Positions 7,859 to 14,907 of a stretch of DNA of 57,964 bases are shown here, in pieces. Within the stretch, counting starts at the first letter, position 1. Each line of letters opens with the position of its first letter. The stretch is from positions 1 through 57,964 of the forward strand of contig JAAYSS010000035.1 of the NCBI GenBank assembly GCA_012518275.1, in the 5' to 3' direction. The position numbers and the translations under genes are program-made. This DNA comes from Bacteroidales bacterium. GTDB taxonomy: Bacteria > Bacteroidota > Bacteroidia > Bacteroidales > Paludibacteraceae. The notes beneath the pieces were generated by a model. The model saw nothing but the letters and a program-made list of their open reading frames with translations, did not search any database and had not been told where the DNA came from.

Positions 7859-10519
7859 CTACATCAACATCCCGTTTAATATAACCTTTTCTATGTTAAC
7901 GCCTTGTGTTGTAAAAAAATCTTTTCGATAGGTTAAAACTTTTTGAATAATTTGCGACACATTATCGGCTTGCAGAATAATTAAATCACGCGGTTTTGCC
8001 ATTTTTAGCAGATAATCTGTGGCATCGTTCTCATTAAGAATCACTGCTATTTTGTTTGCAGGAAAGTTATTCATCAAGATTCCCTGTTTTACCAGATTAG
8101 CTGTCTCACCCAATTTGCGGTTGCGATTGGCAGGGTCTGAAATTACAATATAGTCTGAGTATTTTGCTACCGCCTTACCATATTCGATAATATCTTCGTC
8201 TCTTCTATCACCCACGCCTGACACCATACGAATTTTTCTACCAGGCATCAGATTCATCAGAAAATCACCGGTAGCTTCAATAGCGCCAACGTTGTGTCCA
8301 TAATCAACCACCACCTTAAATTCTCTGAAATCTATAACATTCATACGTCCCGGAATCTGTCCGATTGAAGAACTGCAACTTATAAGACCTGCATTTATCT
8401 GCCTTTCGCTTACACCCAAACAGTAGCAAGCTGCAACAGCTGCCAACACATTTTCAATGTTAAATTTGGCTCTTCCTTCAAAGGTTAAGGGAACATTCGA
8501 AATATGTGCAATATCGAAGTTGCCGCTTGGTTTCTGTATTACGATTGTGTCATCGGAAACAGTAACATTAAAATTCTCTTTTTTTAGATTATCAATCAGG
8601 ATGGGACTGTTTTCGTGCATTGAAAAAAAGACCGTTCGCCCCTTTGTTTTGTGTGCTCGACTCATAACGTAGGCGTCATCGGCATTAAATATAGCAAAAC
8701 CATCTTTTTTTACAGCCTCTGTTACAGTTGCCTTCAATCTGGTTAAATCATCTAGTGTTTCTATTCCACCCATCCCCAAATGGTCTGGTGATATGTTTAA
8801 TAAAACTCCAACATCGCACTTCTGAAAACCTAGTCCTCTTCTTAAAATTCCACCTCTGGCGACCTCCAGCACCACCCGTTCAACGGTACTATCCTTTATC
8901 ACCTCTCGTGCACCACAGGGTCCACTGTAATCACCTTTCAATACGGGCACATTATCGATAACAACACCATCAGTAGATGTCATACCCACAACATAATTAC
9001 TCAAATTCAAAATATGAGATATTAAACGTGTGGTGGTTGTTTTTCCGTTAGTCCCCGTTACGGCACAGATAGGCAGATGATAATTTTGTCCTTCGGGGAA
9101 TAACATATCTACAACAGCTTTTGCCACATTTCGTGGTTTACCCCGAGAAGGCGACAGATGCATACGAAATCCGGGTCCTGCATTAACTTCAACCACACCC
9201 GCTTCTCCATATCTTATAGGCTTTTCTATGTTTTTTGCTATCAAATCTATTCCCATAACATCGAGACCCACTATCCTTGATATTCTTTCTGCGATAGCTC
9301 GGTTAATAGGGTGAACTCTATCGGTAACATCTGTCGCTGTGCCTCCGGAACTGATATTTGCCGTGTATTTCAAATATACTTTTTCGTCTTTTGTAGGAAC
9401 ATCATCCAATTGATAGCCCTGCTTTTTAAGAATTTGTTGTGTATCTTCATCAATAGCTATTCTGGTTAGGTTTTTATCATGTCCTTCACCTCGCTCCGGA
9501 TTGTTATTCTCTATCTCTATCAGCTCTCTTATAGTTCTGCTACCATCCCCAATTACACAAGCGGGCTCTCGTTGAGCTGCTGCTACAAGCTTACCTCCGA
9601 TTACCAACAGACGAAAATCTGAACCGCCCAAATATTCTTCAATAATAACTTCACCCGAATCTGATATATCCATAGCTTTTTGAAAAGCCGATTTCAAACC
9701 GTTTGAGCCATTGATATCTGTAGTTACACCGCGCCCATGATTTCCTGAAGCGGGTTTTACAACTACCGGATAACCGATACCTTCAGCTATTTTTTTAGCC
9801 TCTTCAAAGCTCTCAGCTTCCCCGCCTCGCGGTACAGGTATGCCTGCTTTGGATAGTACATGTTTAGTACATTTTTTATCAGCAGCAATCTCCACTCCCA
9901 GTGCAGAAGTGCTATCCATAAGAGTAGCCTCTATTCTTCTTTGGTATTTACCTAAACCAAGCTGAATATAGTTCTTATTATTGAGTCGAATATAAGGAAT
10001 ATCTCGTTTTTGCGCCTCTCTGACAATAGCCGATGTGGATGGTCCTAATTTACTATTGTCGGAGATATTTTGTAACTCCTTCAGATAGGGTTCAATAGCA
10101 ACAGTGCGACCTTGAAAAAGATTATCTGCTATCTCTACGGCCATCTCTGCTGAACGCAATCCAACTCCTTCTGTTTTGTAACGAAAAATAATATCATAAA
10201 AGCCCTTTTCTTTAAGAGTGACCGTCTTTCCATAAGTGACATCATCACCGATTAAATTTTGCAACTCCAAAGCGATATGTTCTGCAATATGACCAGCCCA
10301 AGTACCCTCTTTTATTCGTTTTAAAAAGCCGCCTCTCACTCCAATCGAACAGCCATGTTCCACCAGCGTAGGCATGACTTCTGTAAGATTTTGTAGCAGA
10401 TTGGGCACCACATTACTCGGCTTTTTCTCCAAATCACCAATATCCAGCTTCATAAAGATAACCGGTTTTACGTGAAAAAAATTTGGGCCTCTCAAAGCCC
10501 TTAGCTCTTTAATTATCAA
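7859..10519 (-). CDS. cphA: Cyanophycin synthetase
   Basis: Polymerises L-aspartate and L-arginine into cyanophycin (multi-L-arginyl-poly-L-aspartate) using ATP. 886 residues, the normal CphA1 length. Three parts are visible: an N-terminal domain starting with the signature IKELRALRGPNFF; an ATP-grasp module (about 200-470, with VVVKPASGNHGRGV, VIEEYLGGSDFR and VVEVNAGPGFRMH); and a MurE-like ligase module (about 480-880, with P-loop GTNGKTTTTR near residue 487 and VVDYGHNVGA). All visible motifs look intact. No cyanophycinase or isoaspartyl dipeptidase gene is adjacent; its neighbours are the M6 protease and a mobile remnant. A weak -7 box (TATTTTTG on the minus strand, 10570-10577) lies upstream. 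A possible role is storage of nitrogen, carbon and energy. Confidence 0.96.
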   Translation of the reverse strand: MIIKELRALRGPNFFHVKPVIFMKLDIGDLEKKPSNVVPNLLQNLTEVMPTLVEHGCSIGVRGGFLKRIKEGTWAGHIAEHIALELQNLIGDDVTYGKTVTLKEKGFYDIIFRYKTEGVGLRSAEMAVEIADNLFQGRTVAIEPYLKELQNISDNSKLGPSTSAIVREAQKRDIPYIRLNNKNYIQLGLGKYQRRIEATLMDSTSALGVEIAADKKCTKHVLSKAGIPVPRGGEAESFEEAKKIAEGIGYPVVVKPASGNHGRGVTTDINGSNGLKSAFQKAMDISDSGEVIIEEYLGGSDFRLLVIGGKLVAAAQREPACVIGDGSRTIRELIEIENNNPERGEGHDKNLTRIAIDEDTQQILKKQGYQLDDVPTKDEKVYLKYTANISSGGTATDVTDRVHPINRAIAERISRIVGLDVMGIDLIAKNIEKPIRYGEAGVVEVNAGPGFRMHLSPSRGKPRNVAKAVVDMLFPEGQNYHLPICAVTGTNGKTTTTRLISHILNLSNYVVGMTSTDGVVIDNVPVLKGDYSGPCGAREVIKDSTVERVVLEVARGGILRRGLGFQKCDVGVLLNISPDHLGMGGIETLDDLTRLKATVTEAVKKDGFAIFNADDAYVMSRAHKTKGRTVFFSMHENSPILIDNLKKENFNVTVSDDTIVIQKPSGNFDIAHISNVPLTFEGRAKFNIENVLAAVAACYCLGVSERQINAGLISCSSSIGQIPGRMNVIDFREFKVVVDYGHNVGAIEATGDFLMNLMPGRKIRMVSGVGDRRDEDIIEYGKAVAKYSDYIVISDPANRNRKLGETANLVKQGILMNNFPANKIAVILNENDATDYLLKMAKPRDLIILQADNVSQIIQKVLTYRKDFFTTQGVNIEKVILNGMLM

Positions 10520-10917
10520 TATACTTCCTTTCTTTTTTATTTTATCTTTTTCAAAAAGTTAATACTGGTCAAAAATAGACTCCTTATATATACTAAAAAA
10601 TAGGCGAAAATAAAAATCAATTATTGTTTGTTTTACTGTTATGCAAGTTTACGCTATGCCGATATGAAAAGAGCTCTTTTGGTGGTTTCGGAAACTCCGT
10701 CGAAGCAAAAAGAGCTGCCGGCAATCTGGCGGAAAGTATTCTCACGGCAAAACAGTCAATGGTTCCACAAAATATTTTTAAAAAAACACAACAACAATTG
10801 GCTATGTAAAAAAAATAACCTACCTTGCAAACGTTAATAAACAAATTATTAACCTTGAAATAAAAGAAAATACATTTATAACAGAAATATGCTCCAACTT
10901 CCAGTTAGCAATATTCA
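10520..10917. other. 398-bp gene-free stretch with palindrome-rich repeat remnant
   Basis: No convincing gene. The first 100 bp are an A+T-rich cphA upstream region. From about 10640 to 10810 the composition changes and several frames on both strands are open without resembling proteins. Three adjacent palindromes lie within 57 bp: AAAAGAGCTCTTTT (10667-10680), GTTTC-G-GAAAC (10685-10695) and TGCCGGCA (10716-10723). This looks like a dispersed repeat or decayed mobile piece at the edge of the tRNA-Asp accessory patch. Confidence 0.5.
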
Positions 10918-11460
10918 ATGTTCTGTCGAAAAAACATAATAGATGAAGATTTGCTTTACTCTTTACCGTGCATGAATGAATACAATATTTATCGGGTTTA
11001 TAATGAATGTAAGCTCATAGATGTTCCTATTCAATTACTTTTAAGTCTTAAAGATTATAGTGAATTTTGGTATGTTTGGAACGCACAAAGATGTAAACAA
11101 GAAATAAAGGAATATAAAGATTTATTTATTCACTTACAGCGTGAACAGATTGAGTTTAAAAAGTATTACAAACTTATAAAGGGGGGTGTTAAATGTCAGC
11201 ATTGTGGTATGAAATATAATGAATATAAACCTTATAGACCTCGTTTCTTTGAATTACATGAAACCGAAATGTTTCCTGTCAATGGTAACCAATATCAAAA
11301 AATTGATTATCAAAAGTTTATAGCACTTTGCCCTAATTGCCACAGAAAAGAACATGAAAAGATTGTTGCTCACATACATGTGGGTTATGAAAGATTTACT
11401 TCTAACTATTTGATGAGTAATTGGAATACAGAATACTTTAAAAAGCAATTTAATTTATAA
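10918..11460 (+). CDS. HNH endonuclease-like protein
   Basis: 180 residues; a start at Met19 (10972) is also possible. The C-terminal half has the zinc-dependent HNH architecture: CQHC (Cys93, Cys96), ELHE (His114) on the first strand of the beta-beta-alpha metal motif, then CPNCHRKEH (Cys138, Cys141, His142, His146). This is the pattern of McrA-like HNH nucleases. The N-terminal about 85 residues are helical, contain many aromatic residues and resemble nothing I recognise; they could be a specificity domain. Base composition is clearly more A+T-rich than the neighbours. With the zinc-ribbon gene and broken integrase next to it, it is probably horizontally acquired, possibly a defence or mobile-element gene. 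Nuclease activity is inferred from the motif only. Confidence 0.7.
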   Translation: MFCRKNIIDEDLLYSLPCMNEYNIYRVYNECKLIDVPIQLLLSLKDYSEFWYVWNAQRCKQEIKEYKDLFIHLQREQIEFKKYYKLIKGGVKCQHCGMKYNEYKPYRPRFFELHETEMFPVNGNQYQKIDYQKFIALCPNCHRKEHEKIVAHIHVGYERFTSNYLMSNWNTEYFKKQFNL

Positions 11461-11567
11461 GATTAACAGAATATCGGGTTTGCAACACGATGAAATTAGC
11501 AATAAAAGCAAACCGACGTTCCACACGGTGTTTTGCATACACAGTTGAAAAATACATAAATTCAATC

Positions 11568-11849
11568 ATGGGAACAATAAAAATAGTCAAATGCCACACT
11601 TGTAATCAACAATGGACGCATCATCACGGTTTTGGTTTTATTGTAGGCTACTATTATTGTAACAAATGTGGTAAACAAAAAAGTGTAAACTTTCTTGATA
11701 ATTATGTCGAGAGGACAGTATATATAAGCAATGAATATGGAAAATGTGAATGTGGCGGTACTTTCAGAGCAGACAGTGAAACTATCCTTTGTCCTAAATG
11801 CCACACCCCTGTTGAAGATGTCAAAGATTCAGGTATCTTATGGGATTGA
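11568..11849 (+). CDS. Small zinc-ribbon protein
   Basis: 93 residues from ATG 11568; an in-frame ATG at 11490 would add 26 residues without conserved features. Four cysteine pairs are visible: CHTC (9-12), CNKC (31-34), CEC (60-62) and CPKC (75-78), forming two zinc-ribbon knuckle sets. An aromatic and glycine stretch (HHHGFGFIVGYYY) sits inside the first ribbon. Similar small ribbons bind nucleic acid or act as adaptors, but no function can be assigned. It sits 107 bp after the HNH gene in the same A+T-rich patch and on the same strand, so the two may be co-transcribed. Confidence 0.6.
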   Translation: MGTIKIVKCHTCNQQWTHHHGFGFIVGYYYCNKCGKQKSVNFLDNYVERTVYISNEYGKCECGGTFRADSETILCPKCHTPVEDVKDSGILWD

Positions 11850-11922
11850 CACATTACTTACCCTCTCTTAACTTAAACAACAAATGAGCAAACCAATAAT
11901 AATACCCGCTCGCTCGGACCGC

Positions 11923-11949
11923 GCGTTGCTCGTCAGAGCAAGAAGAAAT
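11923..11949 (+). repeat. 27-nt segment resembling 41122-41148
   Basis: Partner of the segment at 41122-41148 (24 of 27 identical). It lies between the zinc-ribbon gene and the integrase stub, next to the point where the integrase reading frame loses family similarity. Confidence 0.45.
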
Positions 11950-11953
11950 TGCC

Positions 11954-12334
11954 TTACAGGCAAGGCACAGATAAACATCTGCGCCAGCGAGGTGTTTTGA
12001 AATGTAATGGATCTTCGGCTTTAGTGGGTACATCGCCTGATAGTTGCTTTATTTTATTTTTCAGCTGATTGGTAGTCATGTCGGTGAGTTTGCCTTCGAG
12101 CTGTAGTTTTAACAGTAGGTTTTCTACATCGATAAACCGGTTTGAAATGTAGTTATTAAGGAAAGTTTTGTTTTTAATGCTTCCTTCTATCTTGTTGTCG
12201 ATCCAATTTTCTGCAGAAACAGATACGCCAAGGCTTACATGAAATGATTTAATGTGTGTGACGGTGAGTTTTATTGGATAGGTGCCATCCACTTTTTTAC
12301 TTCTTTTGTCGAGATATAGTTTTACAGATGCCAT
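11954..12334 (-). pseudogene. Truncated tyrosine-type integrase (N-terminal arm-binding domain only)
   Basis: Begins MASVKLYLDKRSKKVDGTYP and continues LTVTHIKSFHVSLGVSV and TDMTTNQLKNKIKQL. This is the N-terminal arm-type DNA-binding region of Bacteroidetes phage-like integrases, which are usually 380-440 residues long. Here the frame ends after 126 residues. The last 17 or so residues (HFKTPRWRRCLSVPCL) do not fit the family, pointing to a junction near 12000. The core-binding and catalytic domains (R..HxxR..Y) are absent, so it cannot recombine DNA. It lies 170 bp downstream of tRNA-Asp in the same orientation, the classic position of an integrase that used the tRNA 3' end as attachment site. 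Confidence 0.8.
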
Positions 12335-12354
12335 AGTTTTGAGTATTAAAATTT

Positions 12355-12403
12355 GCAATATTGTTCGTCAAAAAAGGGCAATATTCACCGAAATTCGTCA
12401 AAA
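12355..12403. repeat. Paired direct repeats between tRNA-Asp and integrase remnant
   Basis: GCAATATT occurs at 12355-12362 and 12378-12385; TTCGTCAAAA occurs at 12364-12373 and 12394-12403. The two composite units have different internal spacing. They lie just upstream of the integrase start, where arm-type integrase or excisionase sites are commonly found. That function is an inference. Confidence 0.5.
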
Positions 12404-12503
12404 CTAATCTGTGAAAGAAGTTGTATTATAATAGGTTTAAAAACAAATAAAGCCCTTTTGATCAAATTGTTTGTGTTGATTATCAGAGCTTTATGTTTTT
12501 TTG

Positions 12504-12577
12504 CGGTATGGACGGGACTCGAACCCGCGACCCCCTGCGTGACAGGCAGGTATTCTAACCAGCTGAACTACCACACC
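12504..12577 (-). tRNA. tRNA-Asp (anticodon GTC)
   Basis: On the minus strand the sequence begins GGTGTGGTAGTTCAGCTGG and ends with GGTTCGAGTCCCGTCCATACCG. The acceptor stem GGTGTGG pairs with CCATACC (one G-U pair). The anticodon arm CCTGC-CTGTCAC-GCAGG has anticodon GTC, reading GAC/GAT for aspartate. The T arm is canonical (GTTCGAGTC), and position 73 is G as in bacterial tRNA-Asp. The 3' CCA is not encoded. A consensus promoter lies 42 bp upstream. The truncated integrase downstream suggests the 3' end has served as an attachment site. No second copy of the tRNA 3' end was seen within the patch. Confidence 0.97.
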
Positions 12578-12618
12578 GTTTTTTGCTGGCAATGAGAAAT
12601 TGATTCTTATTGCGGATG

Positions 12619-12648
12619 CAAAGATACAGTATTTTTTTATTTCTACAA
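12619..12648 (-). promoter_or_regulatory. Promoter of tRNA-Asp
   Basis: On the minus strand TTG (12646-12648) is followed 19 bp later by TATCTTTG (12619-12626), an almost ideal Bacteroidetes primary sigma-factor promoter. The tRNA 5' end is 42 bp downstream of the -7 box. Confidence 0.65.
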
Positions 12649-12843
12649 TACTTTTTCAAAAAAAATTTTTTTTTCAGCTAAAATTTTATAGATTTGCCTG
12701 TTAATTAAGGTATTAAACTTGTTTTCTGTGTAAAAAAAGTATTTTTTGATTAGATTTAAGTAAAATTTATAATGTTAAACAAAATAAAAGTTTAATTTTG
12801 TAATTATTTTTAATGATAAAATTTTGAAAAAGTATAGAATATT

Positions 12844-14607
12844 ATGGAAGTTACAAGATTATATGATATTCTAGATTACTATCTGGAAAAACATCCCAAT
12901 CAGGAAGCTGCATTGGCTTCAAAGAAAGATGGTAAGTGGAATAAAATAAGCATTCAGGCTTATATAGAGAAAACCAATCTCATCAGCTACGGTCTTTTGG
13001 CTATTGGCGTAAAGAAAGGTGATCGAGTAGGAATTGTGAGTGGTAATCGACCGGAGTGGAACATGGTTGATTTTGCAATTATGCAAATAGGCGCCGTGTC
13101 TGTTCCTGTTTATCCGAATATCAGTCAAGAAGATTATCGGCACATTTTGAATCATGCCGAGATGAAAGTCGTTTTTATTGATGGGAAAAACCTTCGAGCA
13201 AAATTAGAACCGATTTTACCCGAGCTGAAAAGTCTAGAAGAAATATATACATTCAAGGATGAAGGAAGTAAATACAAAGTCCTTGATAGCTTGGTTGAGT
13301 TGGGAAGACAGAACCCACAGCCCGAAAAACTAAAAGAGTTAAAAGCTTCTATAAAACCGGAAGAACTTGCTACTCTTCTTTATACATCAGGCACTACCGG
13401 CGTGCAGAAAGGCGTTATGCTCTCACATTCAAACGTTGTAAGTCAAATTCACAACCTAAAAATGACTCCGGCTAAGTGGAGTAAAACGGCACTTAGTTTC
13501 CTCCCGCTCTGTCATGCCTACGAACGTGTGTTGGTCTATCTCTATCAGTACCTTGGCATGTCTGTTTATTACGTAGAAAATCTTGGAACAATCGGTGAAA
13601 ATATTAAAGAAGTAAACCCAACGATGATGTCTTGCGTGCCTCGCGTGCTGGAAAAAATATACGATAAATTATATCAAGCCGGTAAGAAATTACCTTTTGT
13701 CCAACGAAATCTATATTACTGGGCGTTTAATTTGGCTACAAAGTATCAGCTTATTGGCATGAGCGCCTGGATGAAAGCCCAACTTAAATTAGCTGATGCC
13801 TTGATTTATTCTAAATGGCGTGATGCTATTGGTGGAAATTTTGATATCGTTGTGTCTGGAGGATCTGCACTTCAATCGCATATGGCATCTTTTTTCTCGG
13901 CCATCGGATTACCGGTGTTCGAAGGTTATGGATTGACCGAGACATCACCTGTAATTGCTGTAAGCCAACGAGGAAAGCATGGACGTAAATTTGGCACAGT
14001 AGGCCCACCATTGCCGGGAATTGAAGTAAAACTTGGCGAGCGTGATGAGATTATGTGTCGAGGACACAACGTAATGATGGGTTATTATAAAAACCCTGAA
14101 CTTACGGCTCAAGTGATAGATTCTGATGGGTGGTTTCATACGGGAGATACCGGGAAGTTTACACCTGAAGGTCAGTTGATTGTCACAGGAAGGTTGAAAA
14201 ATATTTTCAAAACATCCTTTGGTAAATATGTAAATCCACATGCTATAGAATCAAAATTTACAGAATCTCCTTTTTTTGAAAACATCGTCGTGTTTGGAGA
14301 GAACAAGAAATTTGCAGCTGCACTTATTTCACCCGATTTTATTTACTTGAGAGACTGGTGTAAACTTCATAATATACCTTACACTACTAATGAAGAAATG
14401 ATTTCGCACCCTGAAGTAACTAAAAGAATTTTGGCAGAAGTGAAAAAATATAATGCTAACTTTGGAAATTACGAGCAAATCAAAAAATATAAACTTGTTC
14501 CCGATACGTGGACTACGGACTCAGGGCATCTTTCTCCAACGTTGAAAGTAAAAAGAAAGGTGATTCAGAAACAATACGCTGATGAAATTGAAAAATTGTT
14601 TGAGTAA
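12844..14607 (+). CDS. Long-chain acyl-CoA synthetase (AMP-forming)
   Basis: Activates long-chain fatty acids to acyl-CoA through an acyl-AMP intermediate. 587 residues, the usual size for the Bacteroidetes FadD-like group. The ANL-superfamily motifs are present: the P-loop-like YTSGTTGVQKGVMLSH (about 179-194), the core FEGYGLTETSPV, the hinge region GWFHTGDTG and the C-terminal ITGRLK-type segment (VTGRLKNIFKTSFGKYV). The lid sequence around LTETSPVIAV fits long-chain enzymes. Monocistronic; upstream is a 266-bp A+T-rich region with a possible -7 box TAATTTTG at 12793-12800. The substrate range cannot be read from the sequence. Confidence 0.92.
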   Translation: MEVTRLYDILDYYLEKHPNQEAALASKKDGKWNKISIQAYIEKTNLISYGLLAIGVKKGDRVGIVSGNRPEWNMVDFAIMQIGAVSVPVYPNISQEDYRHILNHAEMKVVFIDGKNLRAKLEPILPELKSLEEIYTFKDEGSKYKVLDSLVELGRQNPQPEKLKELKASIKPEELATLLYTSGTTGVQKGVMLSHSNVVSQIHNLKMTPAKWSKTALSFLPLCHAYERVLVYLYQYLGMSVYYVENLGTIGENIKEVNPTMMSCVPRVLEKIYDKLYQAGKKLPFVQRNLYYWAFNLATKYQLIGMSAWMKAQLKLADALIYSKWRDAIGGNFDIVVSGGSALQSHMASFFSAIGLPVFEGYGLTETSPVIAVSQRGKHGRKFGTVGPPLPGIEVKLGERDEIMCRGHNVMMGYYKNPELTAQVIDSDGWFHTGDTGKFTPEGQLIVTGRLKNIFKTSFGKYVNPHAIESKFTESPFFENIVVFGENKKFAAALISPDFIYLRDWCKLHNIPYTTNEEMISHPEVTKRILAEVKKYNANFGNYEQIKKYKLVPDTWTTDSGHLSPTLKVKRKVIQKQYADEIEKLFE

Positions 14608-14907
14608 CGATAATTTGACAAATAAAAGCCTGAATTTAAAGCAGTACGCTATTGTGACAACACATTTCCTAAAAAGCTAATTTTTTATCAAATTAGCAGC
14701 ATACAACATAAATTAAATAAAACTCTAAGAGAGAGTAGACCTTAACCTTTTTTAAGTAGAATTTCACAAAAAATTTTATGGGTATTTCTATTGCCAATTG
14801 ATTCTGAATGAGTCATTTGCTTTAGTGCTTTTGTTTTATCCAAAATATTTTCAGTACATTTGCACATCGTTTGCTGAGAAAACGAATCGGCTTTTCAGCT
14901 CAGATTT
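14608..14907. other. 300-bp intergenic region upstream of recQ
   Basis: A+T-rich and without a gene. It contains a weak inverted repeat (AAGCTAATTTTTTATCAAATTAGC, interrupted) at about 14676-14699, which could terminate the acyl-CoA synthetase transcript, and the recQ promoter near its right end. Nothing else is recognisable. Confidence 0.6.
14830..14862 (+). promoter_or_regulatory. Putative promoter of recQ
   Basis: TTTG (14830-14833) and TACATTTG (14855-14862) are spaced 21 bp apart, matching the Bacteroidetes -33/-7 arrangement, about 45 bp before the recQ start. Confidence 0.6.

Noticed and set aside
9000-9100. P-loop ligase module considered as a separate Mur ligase gene
   Set aside because: It is in frame with the ATP-grasp module and the order matches single-chain cyanophycin synthetase.
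10624-10844. Short open frames on both strands (61-75 codons)
   Set aside because: Mutually overlapping frames with no conserved start, no family similarity and palindromic DNA; treated as a repeat remnant, not as genes.
12353-12595. 80-codon plus-strand frame across the tRNA
   Set aside because: It reads through tRNA-Asp in antisense (VWTGLEPATPCVTGRYSNQLNYH), a very common mis-annotation pattern.
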